Assembly (NCBI GenBank): GCA_933207985.1
Contig: OW240917.1
Location: forward strand, 97,831,623 to 97,895,622
Origin: Pelobates cultripes
Taxonomy: Eukaryota; Chordata; Amphibia; Anura; Pelobatidae
Reading direction: 5' to 3'
DNA length: 64,000 nt
Of this stretch, positions 43,686 through 54,661 are shown piece by piece. The translations under genes were made by a program, and so were the position numbers. The notes beneath the pieces were generated by a model. The model had not been told where the DNA came from, did no database searches, and saw only the letters and a list, made by a program, of their open reading frames with translations. Every line of letters starts with the position of its first letter. The stretch's first letter is position 1.

Positions 43686-44095
43686 AATGGGCAGGGACAA
43701 ATTAAGAGCCCATTGGACCCGGTGCTGACAATGACGATAAGCCTAATTACAGAATTTTACCAACAAAAAACACTAAAACAGTTATATTTCCAGAGAGTCA
43801 TGTATATGGTGGAGGTGGTGCTGGAGGGAAACTCACAGGATAAAGCTATCAGAAAATACATACGCTATACTAATCTCTCAATTTCATCTTTTAAGTAAAT
43901 CCATTACCCCTAACAGCAGTGTTCGGTATAGCAGGATTTCAGTGGGTGGGGTAAAAGGGTGGGCCACTGATGTGTATCACATAACCAGAACCCCCAAAGG
44001 GACCATTATGCCCAAAATAGGGACGTGTCTGCACAAAGAATTAGATGGTTAGTCTGGCATGAATGCACATTAGGTTGTATATAACTTAAGTTAAA
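43686..44095. repeat. Second copy of the hAT-type repeat at 39191
   Basis: Starts near CAGGGACAAATTAAGAGCCC, a likely terminus, and shares 43805-44090 with 39200-39480 (GGTGGTGCTGGAGGGAAACT, CAGTGGGTGGGGTAAAAGGG, CTGGCATGAATGCACATTAG). It stops at 44095, where different sequence begins. Confidence 0.7.
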
Positions 44096-44292
44096 ATACA
44101 ATACAGGGCGCCGCAATCACAACATGTGAAATGGAAATAATTATCATAATCGTTGGAAAAGCACAAGATATACATAAAAAGAGAAATAAAAAAGATCATA
44201 GTTGTTGTGGAAATAAGGTCTGCACATATTTCCTAGTTAATGAAAATGTCTATTTACTCATTTCACTATATACAATATAAGCTATGCACACA
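44096..44292 (-). mobile_element. Probable Penelope-like fragment
   Basis: AT-rich sequence that probably belongs with 44664-44870 and 46421-47232, from which it is separated by the LTR-like segment and a hAT element. The link is inference. Confidence 0.3.
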
Positions 44293-44658
44293 TGTTTTAA
44301 TCAAGATGGCTGCTAGAAGCTTCTAACCCCTCCTTTCCTCCCCCTCCCTTTAACACCGACTAACTACCTCGTGCAGCAAGATGGCGCCGGGAAACCGTGG
44401 GAGACCCTCATGGCCCTGGTGACATCACCCTCAGTAGGCAGAGCATTAGAGCGACCACTTAACACCTAACCAATAATTGATGTATTATTCCATGTTATCT
44501 CTGACAATGCTTATGATGTAATTTTGCTTTAAAAGGGACCTGCCGTCCCCTCTGAATAAACATTCCTCAAGTTATTCAACAACCTGGAACCTGTGTCTGG
44601 TGTGAATTACTTCAGGGAGCGTGCACGCACTGTTTCATTGATTTGGCCAGGGGCAGAT
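44293..44658 (+). mobile_element. Probable solo LTR
   Basis: Starts TGTTTTAATCAAGATGGC and has two CAAGATGGC motifs (44302-44310, 44377-44385), a CTTTAAAAGG TATA-like box (44527-44536) and AATAAA (44555-44560), in the order expected of a retroviral-type LTR. ACACA occurs directly before (44288-44292) and after (44659-44663), a possible 5-bp target duplication. The right end does not finish in CA, so the boundary is uncertain. No viral genes are attached. Confidence 0.5.
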
Positions 44659-45239
44659 ACACAAAGAAATAATCAATACCTTGATTGATTTTTCCATTTC
44701 AATAGTGCAAACTTTAATATATACCAATAGCTAAAAACATATATATGGAACACTTACAAAAATAGTGGCACAATTGCCAATTATCAATATGTGCAAAAGC
44801 GCTTGTTGCCTCAAGTCAGGCTCGGTCCCCAGGAATGCCAGTCATCAGTGGATAGCTCTGGACATGGGATGGTCCGATCAGGGGCGGACTGAGAACCCTC
44901 AGGGCCCCCGGGCAAAATAAATCAAGGGCCCCCTTACAGGACCACCCATGCTCCGCAGCAAGCGCCACCCTTTTCCTGCCTCCATGCCCCGCCTCCATCC
45001 ACACCCTACACAATCAAGGAAGAAAAGTGCAATAATCCCTTCAAGGCCCCAGTAGAGACTACAATTGAGGGCTAATGGGCCATGGAGGGGGGTCTTTCTA
45101 GCAGAGGCTATCTCAGTGTCCTTTAGAGAGTGTGTTAGAAAGAATCCCCTCTAGGCCCCATTAGAGACTACAATGGAGTCTAATAGGCTTGGAAGGAGGT
45201 CTTTCTAACAGAGGCCATCTCAGTGTCCATTAGATAGCC

Positions 45240-45915
45240 TCTGCTGTCTCTTTCTCCCCCTCCACCATCTCTCTATTCCCCCTCTTTCTCTCCCTCTGCC
45301 TCTTTCTCCCCCTCCCCTTGTGTGTCTCTCTCCTTTCTCCCTGTGTCTCTCTCTTCCACTGTCTCTTTCTCATGCCTCTCTCCTTTATCCCTGTGTCTCT
45401 CTCCCCCACATCTCTCTTCCTCTCTGTCTCTTTCTCCCCCCTCCACATCTCTCTATTCCCCCTCTTTCTCCCCCTCTGCCTCTTTCTCCCCCTCCCCTTG
45501 TGTGTCTCTCTCCTTTCTCCCTGTGTCTCTCTCTTCCACTGTCTCTTTCTCATGCCTCTCTCCTTTCTCCCTGTGTCTCTCTCCCCCACATCTCTCTTCC
45601 TCTCTGTCTCTTTCTCCCCCCTCCACATCTCTCTATTCCCCCTCTTTCTCCCCCTCTGCCTCTTTCTCCCCCTCCCCTTGTGTGTCTCTCTCCTTTCTCC
45701 TGTGTCTCTCTCTTCCACTGTCTCTTTCTGTCTCTCTCTCTTTCCCTGTGTCTCTCTCTCCCCCACATCTCTCTTCCTCTCTCTCTTTCCCCCTCACCAT
45801 CTCTCTATTCCCCCTCTTTCCCCTCCTCCCCTGTGTCTCTCCTATCTCCACTGTCTGCTTTCTTCCCCTGCCTCTATCTATCCCCCCCTCTCTGTTTATT
45901 TTCCCCCCTCACATT
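45240..45915 (+). repeat. 180-bp pyrimidine-rich tandem repeat
   Basis: CTCTCTATTCCCCCTCTTTCTC recurs every 180 bp (near 45270, 45450, 45630) with a shorter, diverged fourth unit. Long frames on both strands here come from repeat structure. Confidence 0.9.
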
Positions 45916-45944
45916 TACAGACAGAAGTCAGAGGGGGCTGGCCA

Positions 45945-46245
45945 GGCTCCACGCTGAAGCCACCGGGCCGGGTGGCAGCCTCACCAGTCCGGCGGCACTC
46001 CTGTCACTAGCGCTGAGGACGGAAGGAGGGAGGAGCATGTCTCTCTCTCATGCTCCTTTGCGGTTTCCACAATTCCCAGCACAGGATGCACAGTATGCTG
46101 TGCTGGGAATTGTGGGAACCGCAAAGGAGCATGAAAGAGAGACATGCTAATCCCTCCTTCAGTCCTCAGCGCTAGTGACAGGACAGGCGTGCTGCCGGAC
46201 CGGCGAGGCTGCAACCTGGCCCGGCGGCTCCAGCGTGCAGCGCGG
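45945..46245. repeat. Long hairpin in the hAT-type element
   Basis: Two arms of roughly 140-150 bp (to ~46088 and from ~46100) are inverted copies, for example TTTCCACAATTCCCAGCACA and TGTGCTGGGAATTGTGGGAA, with imperfect pairing outward. Confidence 0.85.
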
Positions 46246-46420
46246 CCTGCCCCCTCGAAGTATGCCACCGGACCGGCCACCCGGTGGCACCTACGTGCTT
46301 AGCCCCCAGATGCCGCGGCCCCGGTGGGCTAACCCGGCACTGCCGCCAGGCCGCCCTCTTGGCCAGGCCCTTGGACCATGGCCGAAGTGCCCGGCCGGTC
46401 AGTCCGCCCCTGGATCCGAT

Positions 46421-47232
46421 CGTTGTCGAGAATGAGGAATTCTTTATCTCGCTGTGTTGGTGACCTTTCAGGGGCTTGTTCAACGCGTTTCGTCACTTGG
46501 AGCTTCTTGTTTCCCCTTCAATATTCGCCGTTTAAATAGGCCAGGCTGAGTCTCTTCCGTGTTTCGGAGCATGCGCAGAAACACATAGGCGGAAAGTCAT
46601 TACGTCCCGCCTTTGTCTACCGTGCATGCGTGTTCAACACTAGAACACAAAACAAACTTTATTATAAGCACTAACAGGCAACAACCACAATCTTATATAG
46701 ACAAACTCAGGTGTCAAACCCTGTGCTATAAGGGAAGAAAAATCAAAGTCCACAAATTGATTTTATGTGAAAAAAAAAATAATAAACAATAAAAAAAAAA
46801 AAATACTAATATAATAAAGAATCCAAAAAAGTGTCTGTGTATGCAGGAATCAATTTGTGGGCAATAATGAAAGACATCAAATATAAAATACAGACCAGAC
46901 ATCAAATATAAAATACAGACCAACGAGAATACATACAGCATCTTGTTTAAACACAAAATATGTATAAATGGTACAAGGGCTATAAAAATATATATAGAAT
47001 ATAATTATAAAATCATAAATAAAAACACAGGAAGGAAAATGTGCAAAAACATAAAATATACAATCAAGATAAATAGTGGTACAAATTGGATCATCTATAG
47101 TGAAAAAAGTGGAGAGTTAATAATAAAATTTCATAAAAATACAATTTCATAAAAATAAAAATAAATTCTTGTTAAGAAATCTTATGGAACCATTGTAAAA
47201 TACATAAGAAGAGCAATATCATAAGGGAATCA
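46421..47232 (-). mobile_element. Penelope-like element, minus strand
   Basis: On the minus strand, CCAAGTGACGAAACGCGTTG (inverse of ~46480-46500) is the typical GAAACGCGTTG motif of Penelope-like elements. The hAT element above interrupts it; sequence at 44664-44870 may be its other side. It runs into the assembly gap. No RT frame seen. Confidence 0.5.
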
Positions 47233-47332
47233 NNNNNNNNNNNNNNNNNNNNNNNNNNNNNNNNNNNNNNNNNNNNNNNNNNNNNNNNNNNNNNNNNNNN
47301 NNNNNNNNNNNNNNNNNNNNNNNNNNNNNNNN
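47233..47332. other. Assembly gap (100 N)
   Basis: Exactly 100 N, usually a placeholder of unknown true size. It abuts a minisatellite, which probably caused the break. Confidence 0.99.
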
Positions 47333-48440
47333 TATTAGATTGGGTGGAGGGGGCAGTGTATTAGATTAAGAAGCAGTGTATTAGATTAAGAGGCCGTCTA
47401 TTAGATTGGGTGGAGGGGGCAGTGTATTAGATTAAGGGGCAGTGTATTAGATTGGGTGGAGGGGGCAGTGTATTAGATTAAGAGGCAGTGTATTAGATTG
47501 GGTGGAGGGGGCAGTGTATTATATTAAGAGGCAGTGTATTAGATTAAGAGGCCGTGTATTAGATTGGGTGGAGGGGGCAGTGTATTAGATTAAGAGGCAG
47601 TGTATTAGATTAAGAGGCCGTCTATTAGATTGGGTGGAGGGGGCAGTGTATAAGCATGGAGGGAGGGTGGGCAATGTATTGGATTCGATGGAGGGGACAG
47701 TGTATTAGAGTGGGCAGTGTATTAGATTAAGAGGTCGTGTATTATATTGGGTGGAGGGGGCTGTATTAGATTGGGTGGAGGGGGCTCTATGAAGAGGCAG
47801 TGTATTAGATTAAGAGGCCGTGTATTAGATTGGGTGGAGGGGGCAGTGTATTAGATTAAGAGGCCGTGTATAAGATTGGGTGGAGGGGGCAGTGTATAAG
47901 CATGGAGGGAGGGTGGGCAATGTATTGGATTCGATGGAGGGGACAGTGTATTAGAGTGGGCAGTGTATTAGATTAAGAGGTCGTGTATTAGATTGGGTGG
48001 AGGGGGCTGTATTAGATTGGGTGGAGGGGGCTCTATGAAGAGGCAGTGTATTAGATTAAGAGGCCGTGTATTAGATTGGGTGGAGGGGGCAGTGTATTAG
48101 ATTAAGAGGCCGTGTATAAGATTGGGTGGAGGGGGCAGTGTATAAGCATGGAGGGAGGGTGGGCAATGTATTGGATTCGATGGAGGGGACAGTGTATTAG
48201 AGTGGGCAGTGTATTAGATTAAGAGGTCGTGTATTAGATTGGGTGGAGGGGGCTGTATTAGATTGGGTGGAGGGGGCTCTATGAAGTGTATTAGATTAAG
48301 AGGCAGTGTATTAGATTGGGTGGAGGGGGCAGTGTATAACAGTGGAGGGAGGGGGGGACAGTGTATTGGATTTGGGGGCAGTGTATTGGATTTGGGGCAT
48401 TAGAAAGGGGGGAGTGGGCAGTATATTAGATTGGGTCTGC
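47333..48440 (+). repeat. Minisatellite with 246-bp higher-order unit
   Basis: Built from two short modules, GTGTATTAGATTAAGAGGC and GTGTATTAGATTGGGTGGAG, plus GGGGGCA. The block starting TAAGCATGGAGGG recurs at 47651, 47897 and 48143, exactly 246 bp apart. Confidence 0.95.
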
Positions 48441-48493
48441 ATTAAGGAGCTGAACGCTCCCCATGGAGATGCTGATTGGCCTCGCAGCTTTTT

Positions 48494-48750
48494 GCCACAC
48501 ATGCACAATAGCCTCTCAATGCTTTCCTATGGGAAAGCATTAGATTGGCTGATTTCATCAAGTTTGATGATCTCAGCCAAAGTGAAGCACACACTCATAG
48601 GACTTCATAATCAACAAGATAATGTCATTTGTTTTTTGCAACAGCATACATTCACCATTTCAGTCCCATTACCAAACTTTTCTTAATATGTCAAGGTAGT
48701 TGGACTGAAACATTGGTTATATGCAAATGCATGTCTCCTAAAATAGTTTC
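48494..48750 (+). repeat. Dispersed repeat, copy 2
   Basis: Partner of 10606-10870. This copy keeps the hairpin AATGCTTTCCTATGGGAAAGCATT. Confidence 0.75.
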
Positions 48751-51190
48751 TATAAAAACTGAAGTTTTTGTTTTTTTGCAGCCCACATAAACATAAACCT
48801 TGTTCATATGGCCCATTTTAGCCTTTGAGTTTGACATGCTTGATCTACAACGTATCGTATACTAACTGCAATAATATAGTTAAATGCAGGATCATAATAC
48901 AGCCCTGATAGGTATATTTCATGACCACCTATTTTAAAAAAATTGAAATTGATATTCGTTATATTAAACTTATTTACAGATTACTGGGGGAAAATACTAA
49001 GGATAAATGTGGCATCATTGTACTATGTTACAGCTCTGTGTTTGATGCCTCCTGAGATGGTAATTGGTCTTTTTCATTACAAATTATGGTGTATAGGATC
49101 ATATGCACAATTTTGTTTTATAACGCTGTAACAGTTTGAAAAATTACACTGTTATCAGAAACACTACGCTTGCTTTTAAATTTATTTTATGGACGGTTGT
49201 TGAAACAATTATCTATTGGAGAGTAATTTGTTTTTAATGTTTAAAGAGCTCGAAAGTGTTGTACTGTCCGATTCACTTTGAATCCTTTCCTTTGTTATTC
49301 TTTGAACATATTCTAGTCCAAATTTTGCATATTGATGAGATGCACACAAAAAAACAAAAGTTAAAAAAGAAAAGCTGCTCTGAGGCGCTTGCAGGCATAC
49401 TTAAATATAGATTCAATTAAAGTGATAAGATCTGTTAAACTGCATAAAAAAGGAATCTCGAGGAGATTACATTTATTGGTGGGAAACCAGTTGCGTTTCA
49501 CTGGAAGCCATATGAAAGAGGCAGAGATTACTAGAAGGTAAAACAAATATATAACTATCTATGTTTTACATTTGATTAGCAAGTTGCAAATTTAAGGCTT
49601 GTATAGTAATTTGAACAATGCAAGGTGACATTTACCCGTACGAATTGTAAAGATAAATTCTACAATGTTTTGTTAATGGGAGCTAGCTTTGCTAAGCATT
49701 ACCAAAATAACAACTATTATCTAACTTAAAGCAAAACTGTCACTGCTGTGTTCTTACACTACGCAATAGCTAACTATATAATACTTACTTGTTTTGCTTT
49801 TATTTTTCTAAATTCTCACTATTATTACTTTTAATAGCATGTCTGGCTGTCATCTATGTTCATGTTTGGGCAAACCTGTTAAGTATGAAGAGCTTTGCTA
49901 TGCCTTGGAAATGATATCCAAGACAGGGGGTGTATAAACGTTTCACCTCCAACAACTCATCCTAGCCATTAATTGTGTTATCCTATTTTCTAATAATCCC
50001 CTATGAAAGATTGTGCAGTCACAAACATAAACTCTGATACAGTTTTATTGTGCAATTCAATTTGCCTTTAAAATATTGTTCCCCAATGCACTATGCATAG
50101 GGCTACCATAATGTTTTCAGGGACACATATAGTGAATACATATTGATGGGCAGCACATGAAAAGGGTTGCCCTGTAGTATGTAGAATCCAGAAGATTAAG
50201 TAATTAGGCCTGTAGAATTATGCAGAATATGCATTATACATACTGCAGCGCAACCCTTTTTAGTGCATTTTCATAAATATGACAAAATTATGTGTGTCCC
50301 TGAAACATGGTGGATTTGGTAACCCCCAATGTATCGCCATAGCCACAAAAATGAAAACCAATAATGTGGGTAAAGCTCATATTTCATGGGTTTCCCTGAT
50401 TGATGGACAGCACTTTTAAAGGGTACTCCCGATCCCCAAAATAGTTTAGCTTGTTTAAATGCTTGATATGTGAGGAATGTGTCCTCTTTTTTTTAAATTT
50501 ATTTTTTATTTTAATCTTCCTGGCAGAGCACCTGCTTTGCAAAGACTTGAGCTGCATTGGGGAAGTCTGTGATTGGACAGTCACAGCAAGTCTGGGAGGG
50601 GGGTGGGGGGGGATAAGAAGCAGAAGGCTTGCAAAGGCAGCAGACAAGGGAAATACAGTTTTTTTCAAACTGTCTGTAGATTTACAAATGGAAAAAAAAA
50701 ATGCATGATTAACTGCATACATGTTTTCATTGGGGGAGATCCACTAGACAGTGATTTATATTTATTTATTCATTTATTAATTTTATATTTGTGTAGTGGA
50801 GTGTCTGTTTTAATCAAGTGCAGCACAAAGACCTGCATGCAATGCTTTCATATAATTGAGAGCAGTGTTTTATCTTAAAATTAGAAATAGCTGTTTTACA
50901 CACACATAAAAAAAAAATGTAATTTGGGACAGACTTTATACTTCATGAAGTTTGCCTGGCTGGCATTAGCATAGAGGTTTTTTTTTTTACTTCTTATATG
51001 ATTGATGCTGTGCCCTGTAATGTTTTAAATAACAATATAATTATTTGGGGGTGGGTTTCCCTTTAAGTGGCTGCACTCAGCCGTTGGTGTTTGAGTGACG
51101 GTTTCCTTTAAACTCACATTAGCTGCACAGTTAAATTTTGAAGTTCCATCGGTCAGTTTAACTGTTTAGAACACTGGCAGCCTGACCAAC
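48751..51190. other. Intergenic upstream of the protease gene
   Basis: Mostly AT-rich non-coding sequence. A GC-richer part with GGGAGGGGGGTGGGGGGG lies near 50590. 51080-51190 looks like ordinary promoter-proximal sequence; no TATA box is evident. Confidence 0.45.
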
Positions 51191-51221
51191 AGCTCCCTCA
51201 GACCGTCCCAGGCTCTGAGGG
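51191..51221 (+). promoter_or_regulatory. Hairpin in the putative 5' UTR
   Basis: CTCCCTCAGA pairs with TCTGAGGGAG across CCGTCCCAGGC, about 45 nt before the protease ATG. If transcribed it would be a strong leader stem. Role unknown. Confidence 0.5.
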
Positions 51222-51266
51222 AGTAAGGAGCTATTCACTAAGCCTTCAGTGTACTCTCACAGAGGG

Positions 51267-52220
51267 ATGGAGCTGGCAGTGTGCACAGTGCTCTTCCTGG
51301 CATTTGCCGTCCTGCCGATTAAAACTGATAACTGCGGCATTAGCCCGGTGGCAGACAAAGCCGGATCTCGGATTGTAGGTGGCCGTGACGCAGAGCCAGA
51401 TTCTTGGCCCTGGCAAGTCAGCATTCAGTTTTACTATGGATTTCTAGTGTACAGACATATCTGTGGAGGCTCCCTGATCAATAACGGTTGGGTGATGTCG
51501 GCCGCACACTGCTTTTTGGAAAGGAAAGAGGCTGCAGATTGGAGGGTCGTCTTCGGCTTATATGTATTATCAAAGCCCAGTAAAGCTACGGTGTCATTAG
51601 TTCAATATATCGTCATCCACCCGCTGTTCAGCATTAGCTCCATGGATAACGACATTGCGCTGCTGAGACTCAGCAAGGACATGAAATTCAACAAGTACAT
51701 TAGTCCGATCTGCTTGCCAAAGTCAAACATGCAGATTGACCCATCGGCGGTCTGCTATATCACTGGGTGGGGCACGCTCGCCTATGGGGGCCCCGGAGCG
51801 GACACTTTGCAAGAAGCTGAGGTAGACCTCATATCCACGCCAATGTGCAACAAGACCGGATGGTATAATGGCATAATCACTAAAAATATGGTCTGCGCTG
51901 GGTTTGAAAGTGGGGGCGTTGATGCGTGTCAAGGTGACAGCGGAGGACCCCTGGCGTGCTTTGTTCCGGAGAGAGATAGCTTTTTCTTAATCGGGATAAC
52001 AAGTTTTGGCTATGGCTGCGCGCAGGCAAACTTCCCCGGCGTCTACACGCGTGTCTCGAACTATGAGAACTGGACAAAATTGCCTATTGCACGCGCGTGC
52101 GGTGGGGCGGAAAGTGTGAAAGGAGTGAAGTTTGACTACAAAGAGGCAATTAAATTCAATGACATGCAGTATTGCCTTAATTTCTTCATAGCTGTGTACT
52201 GGTTTATATTCTTTACCTAG
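51267..52220 (+). CDS. Acrosin/TMPRSS12-like trypsin-type serine protease, intronless
   Basis: A complete 317-residue protein. I chose the ATG at 51267 (GAGGGATGG, good context); the frame also runs back to a GTG at 51249. Residues 1-20 form a signal peptide. Cys23 lies in a short propeptide, and R35-IVGG is the activation site. The triad is His81 (SAAHC), Asp129 (NDIALL) and Ser225 (GDSGGP). Asp219 predicts cleavage after Arg/Lys. Phe247 replaces the usual Trp of SWGxGC. N195-K-T and N268-W-T are possible N-glycosylation sites. Residues 303-317 are hydrophobic, a possible membrane anchor or GPI signal. The sequence resembles acrosin and TMPRSS12, sperm proteases of vertebrates. Such genes normally have several introns; this one has none, suggesting a retrocopy that kept its frame. 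Confidence 0.9.
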   Translation: MELAVCTVLFLAFAVLPIKTDNCGISPVADKAGSRIVGGRDAEPDSWPWQVSIQFYYGFLVYRHICGGSLINNGWVMSAAHCFLERKEAADWRVVFGLYVLSKPSKATVSLVQYIVIHPLFSISSMDNDIALLRLSKDMKFNKYISPICLPKSNMQIDPSAVCYITGWGTLAYGGPGADTLQEAEVDLISTPMCNKTGWYNGIITKNMVCAGFESGGVDACQGDSGGPLACFVPERDSFFLIGITSFGYGCAQANFPGVYTRVSNYENWTKLPIARACGGAESVKGVKFDYKEAIKFNDMQYCLNFFIAVYWFIFFT

Positions 52221-52470
52221 CATCACACACGACCTCACGCTGAGCCTGGAGGGGGTTTCTCCTGTGTTTTTACTAATTTCTTTAAACCGCTTGTTTCTTT
52301 CTTGTTTTAGAAAAAAAAAAAAAAAGAAAGAAAAGAAAAACTGTTTTAATTTAGTTTGACAACTGTGAAATCTGTTTATGTTCATGCCTGATCCACCGCC
52401 CTCCCCCCCCCAGCATATTCGTCAGCCAGTGAACCTTTCGTATTAAATAAATACTTGGTGGTTTATTTTT
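52221..52470 (+). promoter_or_regulatory. Putative 3' UTR of the protease gene
   Basis: An A-rich tract lies about 90 bp after the stop (52310-52341: A15, then GAAAG and AAAAG units), possibly an old poly-A tail. TATTAAATAAATA near 52440-52452 offers a poly-A signal; another AATAAA lies near 52741. Confidence 0.5.
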
Positions 52471-53575
52471 AAAACAGTGGAAGGGGATTTGACAATTCAC
52501 TTATATTGCAAAATATAAGCAAAGGCTGACTGGCAACTGAATATAAAATCCTTAAAATGATTACTGTTGAAATGTAAACACTAATTCACTCATTTAACTA
52601 ATTTTAGCTCTATTACTTTTACCTGTAATGTGTTATTAGACAGACTGATAGATAGTTTTACTAACAGATAGATAGATAGATAGACATACTGCTCACTTCT
52701 ATGTACTTGAAAGCACGGTTACTATCCTTTGCATTTTACCAATAAAATGTAATTTGGCTTAAGTTAAATAAAGTATATTGATATTTGGCAGTTTGATTTC
52801 CTTCATTGTTCGTATATATAGTAACTCTTTGACAATCTGACACTTAACTTTTTGTTGTGCTACTCTAGCTGTTGTTATAGATTATTTATTTTAACTGTGC
52901 TAGATATTAAAAAAGCTATTTCTTAATTTTCCCACACTAAATAATGCTTTAAAATGTATATAAAGCATTAACACAAGAAACAGAAATCTTTAAAGGTGTG
53001 TGGGCAAAATATGAAATGAGTCCAGTGGATGACCTTCAAGTTATCAGACTGGAAAAAGATTGCCCGCGTATGGTACAATAACTGGCAACAGGTCACATTC
53101 TGAGCGATTGTCTAATTATAATAAAACACATGAAAAGAAATTCTAAGAATTGTGATAAATATGACCGAACACACATCAGTCTAAAAAGGTCAACTTGAAT
53201 TTGAAATTAAAAAAGACTATAGTGTGGTGAATCTAGCCTTTTAAACTCCAGTTTCTGCAGAATGTATTAACCATAGATTTTGACTAAAAGGCACACAGAG
53301 AATCATGGGCAATGTAGTCGCACAACAGCCTGAGTACCAAGGTTTAGCCGTCAGGCTCACATTATAATGTAATAATATTACATTCCCTATTTAACTAGAG
53401 TTACCATTTATTCTTGGTAGACAAAATGTCTGCATACATTTATTATATTATATTATATATGTATGGTATTACATTTTATATATTATATATATATATATAT
53501 TCATACAGCACTAGCATATTCCTCAGCGCTGTACATTAGGTAAGCAAGAGAAACACAACATTGTTATAGAACAGT
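52471..53575. other. Intergenic, nothing recognised
   Basis: AT-rich, with a GATAGATA run (52666-52684) and a (TA)n run (53481-53500). Confidence 0.5.
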
Positions 53576-53770
53576 CCTCAGCGTCCATCATCAAATAAGA
53601 GCCCCATAGGAAACCATAGAGTAATGCTTTCCTATGGGCGGATTTGAATGCGCACGCGCCTCTGGCCGGGCATGCGCATTCAGCTCCACTCGGGAGCTGA
53701 CATCGGCGGCTGAGGAGAGGTCACTAGGGAGCCTGGTGCTGGATTAAGGTAAGTGGCTGAAGGAGTTTTA
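53576..53770 (-). mobile_element. Truncated TTAA-type MITE piece
   Basis: Contains TAATGCTTTCCTATGGGC, GCATGCGCATTCAG and GACATCGGCGGCTGA in the order and orientation of the inverted interior of the MITE at 36426-36874. No TTAA ends seen. Confidence 0.5.
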
Positions 53771-53989
53771 ACCCACACACACACAAACACACACTGCCCC
53801 CTCACACCTACATTGGTGTCTGCCGCAGGTTGTGCCGCAGGTTGTGTGAAGGGGGTGGGGATATAAATGGTATCATATCCCTGCTCCCTGTGTACCACAC
53901 ATAGTGGCTGGCGCCCTGTGATGGGGCTGTGCTGCAAGATAGGACTCCACAGAGCCAGACAGCATGCCCCCCAGGGACCAGATTGAACA

Positions 53990-54113
53990 GATGTAATTAT
54001 GTAATTGTGAATGTCTGTGTATGTATGTATGTCTCTGTATGCATGTCTCTGCATGTATGTATGTATGTTTCTGTATGTATGCATGTATGTATGTATGTCT
54101 CTGTATGCACGGG
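53990..54113 (+). repeat. TGTATG/TCTC microsatellite
   Basis: TGTATGTATGTCTCTGTATG-type units. Same type as 58420-58985. Confidence 0.9.
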
Positions 54114-54624
54114 GCTGTCTTTAACGCTGGCCCCTGCCCTATTTGGGCCCCGCACTCTAAGGAGGCCCTCTGGGTGGCCCATGCACTTAGGGCCACACGG
54201 TGGGCTTCCATCAGCAGGGGTCCGGTCAAGTGCTGTGGCCATTTAACAGCACGACCGGGCCCTTGCTTTTCGGCAACATGGGAGGACGTGACTGCCGCGA
54301 GTCACTTCCTCCCATAAAAAGATCAGATGCACAGGAGGGAGCAGGAGGAGCAGAGCAGAAGTGAGGAGAAGGCAGTGAGGATGGGGGCTCCTCACTCACT
54401 TCACCCTCAGGCACCACTTCCTCCCATAAAAAAGAGCAGATGCGACAGTCACTTCCTCCCATAAAAAGAGCAGATGCGCAGGAGTGAGGAGAAGGCAGTG
54501 AGGATGGGGGCTCCTCACTCCCAACACCCTCAGGCACCACACTGGACCCCAGGGAAGCCACCCTCCAGCAAAAGGTAGGAAACTGGAGGGTGGGTTTAAA
54601 AATGTTTTTACATGTGTGTCAGTA

Positions 54625-54661
<37 letters not shown>

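Larger units (their letters stand above)
44879..46412. mobile_element. hAT-type non-autonomous element (1534 bp)
   Basis: Ends CAGGGGCGGACTGAGA and, inverted, CAGGGGCGGACTGACC. Flanking 8-mers GGTCCGAT (44871-44878) and GATCCGAT (46413-46420) match at 7 of 8. Inside are a pyrimidine-rich tandem repeat (45240-45915) and a long hairpin (45945-46245). No transposase. Confidence 0.85.

Noticed and set aside
45230..46150. Long Ser/Pro/Leu or Arg/Glu-rich frames on both strands
   Set aside because: They come from the 180-bp pyrimidine tandem repeat. Three frames are open at once, which is typical of low-complexity DNA.
51249..51266. Upstream GTG start for the protease
   Set aside because: The six extra residues precede an ATG in good context that begins directly at the signal peptide.
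52310..52341. A-rich tract after the protease as proof of retroposition
   Set aside because: Suggestive only: A-rich microsatellites are common here, and poly-A signals lie further downstream.
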